In this document: positions 7,703-16,495 of the stretch, one piece after another
How positions within the stretch are numbered: position 1 is the first letter of the stretch
Layout of the letters: every line of letters begins with the position of its first letter
Assembly (NCBI GenBank): GCA_001898225.1
Contig: MKTJ01000001.1
Location: forward strand, 1 to 45,951
From: Chloroflexi bacterium 54-19
Lineage (GTDB): Bacteria; Chloroflexota; Chloroflexia; Chloroheliales; Chloroheliaceae
Direction: 5' to 3'
DNA length: 45,951 bases
Position numbers and translations under genes: made by a program
Notes under the pieces: generated by a model
The model's input: only the letters and a program-made list of their open reading frames with translations
Told to the model about the DNA's origin: nothing
The model's database searches: none

Positions 7703-9058
7703 TTAGCCGAGAGTAACCCTGATCGAACCAACCTGACTGCTGGCGCGAACCGGGACTCCGCCACCGGCCACCTGGCCTTCAAAACTATTACGGTTCTGGT
7801 ACTTCAAACCTGTTACCGGTAGGACGGTATCAACCGTACCGAGGTTGCTGGAAGCTTCGAGGTTAAAACCGGTGCCCGGCGCGAAAACCAGGTTCACGCT
7901 GCCGACCCGGCTGACCACTTCACTGGGCGCCTTTGGGACGCCGCCCCGGTAAAAGACCGAACCGGTGGTCGCTTCCAGGTGCAACGACCCGGCGGTAACT
8001 CGTTCGCTGTGAATCCGCCCGGCTCCAGCTTTCATTGTGAGGTCGCCTTCCACGGTAGCGTCGTAAAGTTCGAGACTCCCTGTGACGGCGTTCGCGGCAT
8101 AGCGGCCACAATTGATGCTGCGCGCCCGGATGCTGGCTGCTGTCGAGTCGAGGTCGAGGTCTTCTGCGCCAACGCCCGAAAGTTCAATCATCCCGGCCCC
8201 GGAACGAGCTTTCACCAGGCCCGCGGCCACTCCCTGCAAACTAAGCTTGCCGCTGGTGGTGTTCAAGGTAATATTCCGGCCACTGTTGTAGCTCTCGACC
8301 GCAATCGCACCCAGGTTCGTTTTGGCAACCAGGTCGCCATTATAGTTAGTGGTCAGGATTTCGCCGTAATTGCTGGTCAGGTCGGCGGCCAGGGCGGGCG
8401 GCAGTTCAATATCCAGGTCCATCCGGGGCGCCCGGCCAATCACCAGGCCCTGTTCGGGGTCGCCCGCTTCGACTTTTAGCACCCCGTTTTCAAAGGTGTG
8501 GGTCAAGCGCAAGCGGTCGAGCAGGATGCGCGCTTCCATTTCATCGTTGGCCCAGACCCGCTTGGTCGCCACGATGCGGACTTCCTTCAAACCTTCCTGG
8601 CCGCGCAGTTTCACACCGCCGCTGGTCAGGTTCAGGACAAAACTGCCGGTCTTTTCGTCTAGAGGTATCATCAGGTTGACCTGTTCGGTCCGTTCGGGGT
8701 AAGACCCCAGGTTAAAACTTACGTTTCCAATCGTGTTCATATTCCACCCAATTCCCTGTCTGTTTCTTGGGGCCGGGTTATAATTACCCCCCGGCCAGCC
8801 CGCCACCGGACCCGGCCCTGGTCCCGGTTGAGGTCCCGGACCCTGGCCCGGCCAGTTCGGCACCTGGGGTGGCCGGCTGTTTTGCGACCAGATACCGGTC
8901 GAACGGACGATAAAGCCCAGCCCACCCAGCAGCCCCAGTAAAATTACGAGGACCAGGAGCGCGCCTATCCAGCCTGAGAAGACCAGGCATAGAAAGGCGA
9001 ACCCCACTTCCGCGAAAAATGCTATCCAGAGTAACCGAAGCGCTTTAGGAGTTTGCAT
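7703..9058 (-). CDS. Membrane-anchored DUF4097 (putative adhesin-like) protein
   Basis: 451 residues. Two adjacent hydrophobic helices (about 8-29 and 32-53) are followed by a Pro/Gly-rich linker (about 61-100), then a long beta-strand-rich region. That region has periodic motifs such as NYGEILTTNYNGDLVAKTN, SGKLSLQG and TGSLELYDATVEGDLTMKAG. Periodic short strands of this kind are typical of the DUF4097/DUF4098 beta-helix family, often found beside ECF sigma and anti-sigma genes and of unknown molecular function. It is 8 bases after the preceding DUF4097 gene on the same strand, so the two form one unit. The beta-helix is likely outside or at the membrane face; no catalytic motif is apparent. 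Confidence 0.75.
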   Translation of the reverse strand: MQTPKALRLLWIAFFAEVGFAFLCLVFSGWIGALLVLVILLGLLGGLGFIVRSTGIWSQNSRPPQVPNWPGQGPGPQPGPGPGPVAGWPGGNYNPAPRNRQGIGWNMNTIGNVSFNLGSYPERTEQVNLMIPLDEKTGSFVLNLTSGGVKLRGQEGLKEVRIVATKRVWANDEMEARILLDRLRLTHTFENGVLKVEAGDPEQGLVIGRAPRMDLDIELPPALAADLTSNYGEILTTNYNGDLVAKTNLGAIAVESYNSGRNITLNTTSGKLSLQGVAAGLVKARSGAGMIELSGVGAEDLDLDSTAASIRARSINCGRYAANAVTGSLELYDATVEGDLTMKAGAGRIHSERVTAGSLHLEATTGSVFYRGGVPKAPSEVVSRVGSVNLVFAPGTGFNLEASSNLGTVDTVLPVTGLKYQNRNSFEGQVAGGGVPVRASSQVGSIRVTLG

Positions 9059-9067
9059 TCCTTTTAA

Positions 9068-10009
9068 TTACTCCACTGTAATATCACCGCTGCCGGTCCT
9101 GATGGTCATTACCGGCGAGCCGCCCGTTTTCAACGAGTGTTTATCTTTGCTGACAACCTGGCTACCCGGTAAATTGAACTTGATGTCGCCGCTACCCGAA
9201 TTGATGTCGAAACCAAGCGGGGTGGAGTTGTCGAGACGCAAGTCCACGTCGCCGCTGCCGGTCTTAACGTTAGCCATGGTCGGGTTGTTCAAAGTAGCGG
9301 TGGCCTTAATATCGCCGCTGCCGGTCTGGAAATTGACTGCGCTAAGACGGTTGGTGCCGTTGAGCGTAATGTCACCACTGCCGGTATTGGCGTCGAGGGA
9401 ACCGGAATAGTCGCTCAACATTATATCGCCATTGCCGGTCTTGGCGTTAATCTTACTCGCCTGTAAATTGGTAAGGTCCAGGTCGCCACTCCCGGTATTA
9501 AAGACCAGGATAGCCTTGTCGTTCTGCAAACCCCTGGCGTTAATATCGGCGCTGCCAACGGTGGTGGTTAATTGGGCCAATAAAGCCGGCGGCATCGTCA
9601 CGCGAATGTCCACCTGGTCGCCAAACCCAAAGTTGAAGGACTGGTCGGTATTTTTGGCAACGATGTTAATGTTGGTGCCGTCCTGGACCACGTTGAAAGT
9701 AATCCGGTTGAAGTCTGCGTCACCAAAGCTGTGAATAATCTTGGTGCCTTCGACCTTTACCTCCGTCAGGGAAGGGTCGCCGCTAATATCGACCTGCCCG
9801 CCCATCGAGTTGATGGTGATATTGGCGGCCTGGCCGTTAAGCGGCAGGTTCTGGGCCGGGACATCTAGGCGGCGTTCGGGTCCAAAATTGATATTTCCGC
9901 CGGGGACCAGACTGCCAAACCCGTTCGGCTGAGCCAAAACGATTGTTACCGCTACGGTTAACTCCGCCGCGAGTAACAGGACAATTATTGGAACAAATAC
10001 CTTTTGCAT
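9068..10009 (-). CDS. Secreted DUF4097 beta-helix protein with GSGDI repeats
   Basis: 313 residues beginning with a signal peptide or anchor (about 5-26, VFVPIIVLLLAAELTVAVTIVLAQ). The C-terminal half carries seven copies of TGSGD or a close variant, starting at residues 172, 191, 209, 229, 250, 271 and 305. Six copies are 18-21 residues apart, one coil of a right-handed beta-helix each; the last gap is 34. At the DNA level this appears as repeated ATATCGCCGCTGCCGGT units on the plus strand. Family DUF4097, function unknown; most likely exported. First gene of the two-gene unit with 7703-9058. The ATG is preceded by AGGAAAAGAAA. Confidence 0.75.
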   Translation of the reverse strand: MQKVFVPIIVLLLAAELTVAVTIVLAQPNGFGSLVPGGNINFGPERRLDVPAQNLPLNGQAANITINSMGGQVDISGDPSLTEVKVEGTKIIHSFGDADFNRITFNVVQDGTNINIVAKNTDQSFNFGFGDQVDIRVTMPPALLAQLTTTVGSADINARGLQNDKAILVFNTGSGDLDLTNLQASKINAKTGNGDIMLSDYSGSLDANTGSGDITLNGTNRLSAVNFQTGSGDIKATATLNNPTMANVKTGSGDVDLRLDNSTPLGFDINSGSGDIKFNLPGSQVVSKDKHSLKTGGSPVMTIRTGSGDITVE

Positions 10010-10199
10010 TTTCTTTTCCTGGTTTCTTTTAAATTCTTTACTGGTTTTGGTTTTCCCGGTTGCCCGGCTTTAATTTTTATTTTTTGTTTAATTTTCTTCG
10101 CCGGTTTTTTGCGGCGTTTTTGCTTTCCACTCTTAGGACACCACCGGTTTCAAGATTGTTTCATCAATCTTTAAGGATTTTTAAAAATATCTCTAAAAT

Positions 10200-10228
10200 T
10201 TGCTTTGGGGCTAATTCTGGTGTAATTT
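10200..10228 (+). promoter_or_regulatory. Promoter of the AraC-type regulator
   Basis: TTGCTT (10200-10205), a 17-base spacer and TAATTT (10223-10228), about 50 bases before the ATG at 10277. The rest of the 267-base divergent gap is T-rich with no further element that I can support. Confidence 0.5.
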
Positions 10229-10276
10229 AGAGGGAAACTGCTTCACGAGAAGTTTCGCACACAAGGTTTCGTAAAA

Positions 10277-11194
10277 ATGCCAGTGAGTAAGACGATAGAA
10301 AAATACCCCAAAGTTAATAACGCGGCGGGTCTTAGCGGCAATTCCTTTGCCTACGCCTACCGCCGGGGCTCCGATTCGGAAGAAGAAGAATTTACCGGCA
10401 CCTTTCACCTGCACCAGGGCATGGAGTTTTTATATATCCACGAAGGGGAAGGCGAACTGACCCTCGACCGCCGGACTTTTCAGGTCAGGCCGGGCATGCT
10501 GCTCTACTTTCAACCTTTTCAATTGCACCGCCTGATAATGGACGGGACCGGGGAAAAACCTTTTGTGCGGTCAATCGTTTTAATCGAGCCTAACCTGGTC
10601 GAGCCTTACCTGGCAGGACTACCCCACCTGGCGAATTTCTTCCAGCACCTCTGGCACGACAGCCTGGAAGTTAAATTTATCGAAGGATTGGCCGAAAACA
10701 ACCCTATCGAGGCTTTGTTCGGCCAGTTCGAGCAGATTCTGCGGAATTTCAAGGGGACAACCGAGGAGCGGCTCGAAGAAATCGGCCTGTTCTTTATAAA
10801 CTTCCTGCGTTTGCAGCGCCCCTACTGGCAGCAACACGCGCTGCCCAAAGAAAAGACCGGGCAGCATCCCAGCCACCCGGTCGAATTAACCATTCAATGG
10901 ATTGAGCAAAATTTTAACGAGGAATTCCGGCTGGACCAGCTTGCCGCCTCGCTCCACCTCTCGCCCTTTTATCTCTCACGCCTCTTTCACACGGCTACGG
11001 GGACCAGCCTGACGAAGTATATAACCGACCGCCGCATCCGGGAAGCCTGCCTGCTCTTGCAGAAAAGCTCCCTGCCTATCGGTTTTGTAGGGCAGGCGGT
11101 CGGTTTTAACAATCCCTCTTATTTCAACCAGCTATTTAAAAAGGAAATCGGGCTAACCCCGCAGCAGTACCGGGCCAGGGCCACCCGCTCCTAA
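10277..11194 (+). CDS. AraC-family transcriptional regulator with cupin sensor domain
   Basis: 305 residues. The N-terminal cupin-like arm is at about 35-110 (FHLHQGMEFLYIHEGEGELT, then RPGMLLYFQPFQLHRL), the ligand pocket of many sugar-responsive AraC proteins. The C-terminal double helix-turn-helix is at about 200-303 (FRLDQLAASLHLSPFYLSRL and the second helix-turn-helix VGFNNPSYFNQLFKKEIGLTPQQYR). The ligand cannot be read from sequence. The gene ends overlapping by 4 bases with the convergent PhyH-type gene; convergence argues against simple co-transcription, but local control of that gene is possible. Confidence 0.9.
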   Translation: MPVSKTIEKYPKVNNAAGLSGNSFAYAYRRGSDSEEEEFTGTFHLHQGMEFLYIHEGEGELTLDRRTFQVRPGMLLYFQPFQLHRLIMDGTGEKPFVRSIVLIEPNLVEPYLAGLPHLANFFQHLWHDSLEVKFIEGLAENNPIEALFGQFEQILRNFKGTTEERLEEIGLFFINFLRLQRPYWQQHALPKEKTGQHPSHPVELTIQWIEQNFNEEFRLDQLAASLHLSPFYLSRLFHTATGTSLTKYITDRRIREACLLLQKSSLPIGFVGQAVGFNNPSYFNQLFKKEIGLTPQQYRARATRS

Positions 11195-12093
11195 TTCGCA
11201 ACCGCGATAGAGGCCCGGTACTTCCTGATATTTTTGGCCGCCTCGAACGCCACTATCCAGTCGGCGCACCACTGGACATAATTGGGTTGGACCTGTTCGG
11301 GATGCTCGCGGCTGCGCGTTATAAAGTCGGGATAGAAGGTGCGCCCGGTCGAGGTGCCCGCCGGTTGGTAGCGCAAATCCAGGCTCCACCGCACAATATC
11401 GGACTTGTTCGGCAAACCCCGGTGAGGCGTGTATTTGCTCATGATGACGATGCCGCCTTTTTTGCAGGCCGCCAACTGGGGTGTAATATCCGGCAATTCC
11501 GAGGGGACGATGGTCAGACCGGCATAGTTCTGGTGGGGGAGGTAACCGTTGCGGAAAGCGCCCGGCAAAACTTGCATACAGCCGGTTTCCTCGACCGCAT
11601 CCACCAGGGGTAGCCAGAAAGTCACGATGGGATAAGGGTCGGCGTCTTCCTGCATGGTGGCGGCATCCTGGTGCCAGGGGACATTATGAACATATTCCGG
11701 CACGCCTTCGGCGATAATCGGGGTAGGAATCTTGGCCCGCAGGTGCTGGATAGGATTGCACATGATTTCGCCGCCCACGATGCTCTCGACCACATCCATG
11801 AACTTTTCGTTATAGAGAAACTTATACATTTCTTCGAGCCGGGAGTTATAGATGTCAAGGTCGTTCTCGATTTCGCGGTTCTGGGCGTACAGCCCGGCAA
11901 AGCGTTTCTCGAAGGGCTGGCCCTCGCACAAATCCTCGATTTTGCCCTGGGCTTTTAGCTCACGGGCGCGGCGGTCGATATAGCCTTCGATGGCCGCAAT
12001 CAGGGGCGCGAAATCTTCCTCGGTAAAAATGTCCTCGACGACCAGGTAGCCCTTATCATAAAAAAACTGGACTTGCTCGGCTGACAACTTCAT
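11191..12093 (-). CDS. Phytanoyl-CoA dioxygenase (PhyH) family protein
   Basis: A Fe(II)/2-oxoglutarate-dependent dioxygenase of 300 residues. The facial triad can be read as H141 and D143 (PWHQDA) with H224 (YTPHRG). Arginines R235 and R241 in the following strand (DIVRWSLDLRY) are placed to bind 2-oxoglutarate. Bacterial members hydroxylate many small molecules, so a phytanoyl-CoA substrate should not be assumed. The motif VTFWLPLVDAVEETGCMQVLPGA is typical of the family. The gene stands alone on its strand; its stop overlaps that of the AraC gene. An AAAGGATAAAC Shine-Dalgarno precedes the ATG. Confidence 0.85.
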   Translation of the reverse strand: MKLSAEQVQFFYDKGYLVVEDIFTEEDFAPLIAAIEGYIDRRARELKAQGKIEDLCEGQPFEKRFAGLYAQNREIENDLDIYNSRLEEMYKFLYNEKFMDVVESIVGGEIMCNPIQHLRAKIPTPIIAEGVPEYVHNVPWHQDAATMQEDADPYPIVTFWLPLVDAVEETGCMQVLPGAFRNGYLPHQNYAGLTIVPSELPDITPQLAACKKGGIVIMSKYTPHRGLPNKSDIVRWSLDLRYQPAGTSTGRTFYPDFITRSREHPEQVQPNYVQWCADWIVAFEAAKNIRKYRASIAVAN

Positions 12094-12310
12094 AATAGAT
12101 GTTTATCCTTTCTCTGAACAGGAATTGTTGGCAATTCAGCGTGATTGGAAAAATTATAGCGGACCCCGTTTCAATCGAATGACAAAAAATTGCGCTATTA
12201 TGTTGTTTTAATATCCTCGTTAATTTATTGGGGAAAGGTTGCACAGTAAGAGCGGTTGGACTACCATGCAGGGCGGGAAAGTTCATTTTCATGCGGAAAG
12301 GTGGTAAAAT

Positions 12311-12829
12311 ATGAACGTAAATGCTAAATTAGAGGGCTTTGGCGCTTACCAGAACAAAGAGAAGATGGCCCCGGCTTTCAAACTGGCCGCGACTACGGGC
12401 GGGAAAATCGCTTCGTGGGATTTTAAACAGAAGCAGCCGCTTATCCTTTATTTTCTGCCGGGGTTGGATGACGCTTTATTGCAGAATTTAGAAAAAGCCG
12501 CCCTGAACTTGCAGGCTTACGGCACCGAAACACTGGCCCTGTTGCCCCTGCCGCTCGAAACCCTTAAAGAAGCCGCCACCCGCCTGAAACTGACCATGCC
12601 GCTTCTTTCGGATGAAGCCGGGGAGACTTTTAGAAAATACTTGAAACTTGTCCTGCCGGAAGATAAAAACGAAACCGTTGAGGTAAAGAACTTGCCCGCG
12701 ATGGTCTTTGTAGCCGACCGCTTTGGCGCTATCAGCCGCTACGCCAACGCTACCAGCGCCGCCAATTTGCCCGGCGAAAAAGAAATAATGGGGATGCTGG
12801 AATTCTTGGGCAACCTTTGTAATCCGTAA
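12311..12829 (+). CDS. Peroxiredoxin-like thioredoxin-fold protein lacking the peroxidatic cysteine
   Basis: 172 residues with the AhpC/TSA outline: N-terminal APAFKLAATTGGKIASWDFK, a central strand PLILYFLPGLDD where peroxiredoxins carry P-x3-T-x2-C, LTMPLLSDEAGETFRKYLKL, and a probable cis-proline in KNLPAMVFVADRFG (P129). The position of the peroxidatic cysteine has no Cys, and the only cysteine of the protein is C170, two residues from the end. It is therefore unlikely to be an ordinary peroxidase; a structural, chaperone-like or redox-inactive role is possible. AAAGGTGG stands 6 bases before the ATG. Confidence 0.65.
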   Translation: MNVNAKLEGFGAYQNKEKMAPAFKLAATTGGKIASWDFKQKQPLILYFLPGLDDALLQNLEKAALNLQAYGTETLALLPLPLETLKEAATRLKLTMPLLSDEAGETFRKYLKLVLPEDKNETVEVKNLPAMVFVADRFGAISRYANATSAANLPGEKEIMGMLEFLGNLCNP

Positions 12830-12895
12830 TGTTTATATTGATATAACAAGAATTCAACCGTAATTGGAATAAACCCACAAATCAGGAGTAAAGAG

Positions 12896-15442
12896 TTGGT
12901 CCCGGTCAAGCTCGAACTAAAAAATTTCATGTGCTACAAAGACGCCACCCTGGATCTGGATACCATCCACCTGGCCTGTCTTTCCGGCGATAATGGCGCG
13001 GGTAAATCGGCCATCCTGGACGCCCTGACCTGGTCGCTCTGGGGCAAAGCCAGGGCCACCGCCGACGAACTGATTGCCATGGGTGAAATCGAAATGCAAA
13101 CCACCCTGGAATTCTATATCAACGAGCAACTCTACCGGGTCAAACGCTATCGTACTCGCAAAGGGGCCGGACAGACCGTTATTAGCTTTCAAATAAAATC
13201 CCCAACTGGCGACTGGCGCAATATCAGCGGGAACAGCCAGCGCGGCACCCAGGAAGAAATCGTCAAGGCGCTCCGCATGGAGTACGACACTTTTATCAAC
13301 AGCGCTTTTCTTTTGCAGGGCCGGGCCGACGAATTTATGACCCGCACTCCCGGTGAGCGCAAAAAAGTCCTGTCCGACATCCTGGGGCTGAGTTTCTATG
13401 ACGACCTGGAAACCGCCGCCAAAGAGGAAGCCCGCGAAGCCGAGCAACGCCGCCGCCGCCTGGACGAACGGCTGGCCGAACTGAACCAGGACCTCGATTT
13501 GCGCCCCACCTACGAGCGCCAGAAAGAGCAGGCCCAGGTCGAATACGCCGAAAGCCAGCTTGCTTTTGCTAAAAGCGAAACCGAGTTTGGCGATTTGCAG
13601 CGTCGCGAGGACGAGCTTAAGGCGAAGGACCGCCAGCTTAACGAGACCCGCCGGACGGTCGAGAAGGACCGCCTGGAACTGGCCGAAACGGTCCACTCGC
13701 TGCGCAAGACCAAAGACCAGATTGAGGTATGTCAGGAATATATCTCCCGGCGAGACTCGATTGAAAACGGCTACAAGGAATTCGTGACGGTGGACCGCGA
13801 GCTGGAAATTTTGAACCAGAAGTTCGAGCGGTTCCAACAGCTTATCAACCTGCGCCGCTCCTTGCAGGATACCATCAAGCAAGCCGGGATGCGCCTGGAA
13901 GCCCAGCAGCACCAGTTGACCCTGTCCTTAAAAGAAGTGGAAGAACTGAGCCAGCAGTTACCTCGCCTGGAAAAAGCTTTCGAAACCCTGAAAGCTGAAA
14001 CCGCTACTGCCACCGAAGCCCAGCAAAAGTTGGATAAACTGAAAACAGCCCGCCAGGAGAAATTGGGCGAGAACCGCTTCCTGGGCGAACAAATCAAACA
14101 AAGCGATAAACTACTGGCCGAAATCAAAGAACGGGCCGACCACGTACCGCATGTCGGGGAAGCCTGCGAGACCTGCGGCACCCAGTTAACCGAGGAAGCC
14201 CGCGAGAAGACCATCAACGAACGCCGCCGCGAATTTGCCGACCAGCGCAAGGCCGGGCGCGAACTGAAAGAACGCCAGGAGGCTTTGCAAACCGAACTGC
14301 AAACTCTCGAAAAGGATTTGCGCGATTTAGAAAAACCGGCAGCAAAGCTGGCCGAATTGCAGCGCAGGAGCGGTAGTCTCGAACGTGAACTACTACAGGC
14401 CCGCCAGGCCAGCGACAAGGCCACCGATTACCGCAAGAAGCTAGAGGAAACCGGGCATCGCCTGGAAAAAGACGAATATTGCTCGGAAGAACGGGCCAAA
14501 CTAATCCAGGTGGACCGCGAATCGAAAGAACTGGCCTACGACGAAACAGCCCGGCAGAGTCTGCGGGTCAAACGGGACAGCCTCAAGCAGTTCGAGCAGC
14601 AAAAGACAGCCCTGGTAGACGCCGAACGCCGCATCATCCAGTTGCAGGAGAGTTTGGAACGGGAGACCTTGCGGGAGAGTCGGCTACGCCAGAACCTGGC
14701 CGAAAATGAAGCCCTGGTTGAAAAGCTGGTCGTTGAAGTAGCCGAACTGCCCATGCTGACCGCCCGGCGCTTGCAGGCTTCCCAGCGCAAGGAGGAGGCC
14801 GACCTCAAGTTAAAAAGCAGCCAGCGGGCTTTGTGGCAGGCCGAAAGCAACCTCAAACGCTGCGACGAATTGGAAGAAGAAAAAAAGGTCAAACTGGCGG
14901 CCCTGAACGAAGCGGCCAATCAGAAAAGCGTCTATGGCGAACTGGCCGAGGCTTTTGGCAAGAAGGGGTTGCAGGCCCTTATCATTGATACGGTCTTGCC
15001 CGAACTGGAAGACGAGTCGAATAAACTGCTCGGCGGGATGAGTGATGGCCGGATGTCGGTCCGCTTTGAGACGATTCGGGACAGCAAAAAAGGTGATGCT
15101 ATCGAAACGCTCGACCTGAAAATCAGTGACGAAGCGGGGGTCCGTTCCTATGAACTATTTAGCGGCGGCGAGGCTTTCCGGGTGAATTTCGCGGTGCGGG
15201 TAGCTCTTTCCAAACTGCTGGCGCGGCGGAGCGGGGCGGCCCTCAAGACCCTGATTATTGACGAAGGGTTTGGCTCACAGGATGGGTCTGGACGCGAAAG
15301 GCTGGTGGATGCTATCCGCAGCATCGAGGATGATTTCGAGCGGGTCCTGGTAATTACCCACATCCAGGAATTAAAAGATGTCTTCCCGGTCAGGATTGAT
15401 GTCACCAAGACCGCAAACGGCAGCCAGATAAGCGTCAATTAG
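12896..15442 (+). CDS. sbcC: SbcC/Rad50-type SMC-like exonuclease ATPase
   Basis: 848 residues with the ABC-type head split by a long coiled coil. The Walker A is at 31-38 (GDNGAGKS). The zinc hook is C424-x-x-C427 (CETC). The signature is SGGE at 756-759, and the Walker B is TLIIDEGFG from 785, with D789 and E790. Coiled coils run about 170-420 and 435-690. This is the ATPase half of the SbcCD/Mre11-Rad50 complex, which trims DNA ends and hairpins. It is shorter than E. coli SbcC (1048) and closer to archaeal Rad50 size. The start is a TTG with AGGAG 7 bases upstream; no ATG fits. No nuclease partner SbcD is adjacent. Confidence 0.88.
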   Translation: MVPVKLELKNFMCYKDATLDLDTIHLACLSGDNGAGKSAILDALTWSLWGKARATADELIAMGEIEMQTTLEFYINEQLYRVKRYRTRKGAGQTVISFQIKSPTGDWRNISGNSQRGTQEEIVKALRMEYDTFINSAFLLQGRADEFMTRTPGERKKVLSDILGLSFYDDLETAAKEEAREAEQRRRRLDERLAELNQDLDLRPTYERQKEQAQVEYAESQLAFAKSETEFGDLQRREDELKAKDRQLNETRRTVEKDRLELAETVHSLRKTKDQIEVCQEYISRRDSIENGYKEFVTVDRELEILNQKFERFQQLINLRRSLQDTIKQAGMRLEAQQHQLTLSLKEVEELSQQLPRLEKAFETLKAETATATEAQQKLDKLKTARQEKLGENRFLGEQIKQSDKLLAEIKERADHVPHVGEACETCGTQLTEEAREKTINERRREFADQRKAGRELKERQEALQTELQTLEKDLRDLEKPAAKLAELQRRSGSLERELLQARQASDKATDYRKKLEETGHRLEKDEYCSEERAKLIQVDRESKELAYDETARQSLRVKRDSLKQFEQQKTALVDAERRIIQLQESLERETLRESRLRQNLAENEALVEKLVVEVAELPMLTARRLQASQRKEEADLKLKSSQRALWQAESNLKRCDELEEEKKVKLAALNEAANQKSVYGELAEAFGKKGLQALIIDTVLPELEDESNKLLGGMSDGRMSVRFETIRDSKKGDAIETLDLKISDEAGVRSYELFSGGEAFRVNFAVRVALSKLLARRSGAALKTLIIDEGFGSQDGSGRERLVDAIRSIEDDFERVLVITHIQELKDVFPVRIDVTKTANGSQISVN

Positions 15443-15580
15443 CAGTCAGTAGCCGGTAGCCAGTCGTCAGTAATAAAGAATGGGCAAATTTTACGGTTAA
15501 ATGATAAAATAGCGAAAAATCAGAACCATTCTAAGCGCAGTATTTCCGGGTTAGCTTAAACAGAAAGCCATTATTTAATT

Positions 15581-16180
15581 ATGTCAACCAATCCCGACCA
15601 GGGTCCGGCCATTACCAACAAACGAAATATGCTTCTTATCGCGGGACTGGCGGGGTTGACCTGGGCAGGGCTAGTCGGTTTGATTTTCCTGATGAACGCC
15701 GGGCAATATGATTTCTGGTTTCCTGGCCGGATTGTGGTCTACGTGCTGCTGCTACTGGCTCCGGCCCTGACCTTTATGCCGATTGGGCGCATCCTAGACT
15801 TTCCGCTCTACGGCTACTGGGCGGTGATAAGTTTTGCCCTCTTTGGCTATGTGCTGGCCTTTGTGCCGAGCGACCCGACCAAAGGCTGGTCGTCCAACAC
15901 AGCGGGCCTGGGGCTGCTTTTGATTTCGGTCTTTATGGTGACTATTACCATCTTCCTGCCCATCTTCTACCGGCTCGGCTTCAAACTTTTCTCCCGCAAA
16001 GTCGAGCAGTACGACCTCAGCCGGGCCCGGCGCGAGGCGGTCCTGGCGGGGCTGTGCATTCTCCTCATTTCCTTCTTACGCATTGTCGGCGCGCTTAATC
16101 TCTTGATTGGGGTCGCCCTCATCCTGGCTTTTATTGTTTTCGAGATGCTCATCCTCACCCGCAACTACGGACGGCCCTAA
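15581..16180 (+). CDS. Multi-pass membrane protein of unknown function
   Basis: 199 residues with about six hydrophobic helices: roughly 16-37, 47-66, 72-92, 107-130, 148-167 and 170-191. A charged loop (YDLSRARREAV) lies before the fifth. I do not recognise the family and see no catalytic or binding motif. It follows the SbcC-type gene by 138 bases that include a short degenerate tandem stretch (AGTCAGTAGCCGGTAGCCAG); it may be transcribed separately. Confidence 0.65.
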   Translation: MSTNPDQGPAITNKRNMLLIAGLAGLTWAGLVGLIFLMNAGQYDFWFPGRIVVYVLLLLAPALTFMPIGRILDFPLYGYWAVISFALFGYVLAFVPSDPTKGWSSNTAGLGLLLISVFMVTITIFLPIFYRLGFKLFSRKVEQYDLSRARREAVLAGLCILLISFLRIVGALNLLIGVALILAFIVFEMLILTRNYGRP

Positions 16181-16331
16181 TTTTCCCAAAACTCTATTAC
16201 AATTCCAATGGAAATCCTGATGTTTGGCTGGTAAAATTGCACTCGTGAGTTCAAAGAACGGGCAATTTCAGCTATTAGAAAAGGGTTCATCTCTAACAGA
16301 ACTCTAACACCAAAACATGCTACTTTATCTT

Positions 16332-16393
16332 TTGCCACTGCGTAGAATATGGTAGCATAGAGCAAGTAAGAGTGCTAAAAGAATTGCTTGCTC
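16332..16393 (+). promoter_or_regulatory. dnaK promoter region with degenerate CIRCE-like operator
   Basis: TTGCCA (16332-16337) and TAGCAT (16353-16358) are a possible -35/-10 pair with a short 15-base spacer. Overlapping the -10 is GTAGCATAG, 9 bases, then GAGTGCTAA (16352-16378). The right half is a perfect half of the HrcA operator CIRCE (TTAGCACTC-N9-GAGTGCTAA); the left half keeps only TAGCA. A 7-bp inverted repeat GAGCAAG/CTTGCTC (16360-16366, 16387-16393) spans it. The rest of the 315-base gap 16181-16495 shows nothing else I can support. Confidence 0.4.
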
Positions 16394-16495
16394 GTGTAGG
16401 CTAAAAACAGCCGGAAACAATGCTTATATTAGTTAGCTATTATTCAATTCTTAATTAGCAACTAAAATCCTTAATTTTTGGAGGAATGAGAAACA

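Noticed and set aside
15443..15580. Short tandem words (AGTCAGTAGCC...) suggesting a CRISPR or repeat array
   Set aside because: Units are too short, irregular and without spacers; a degenerate intergenic repeat only.
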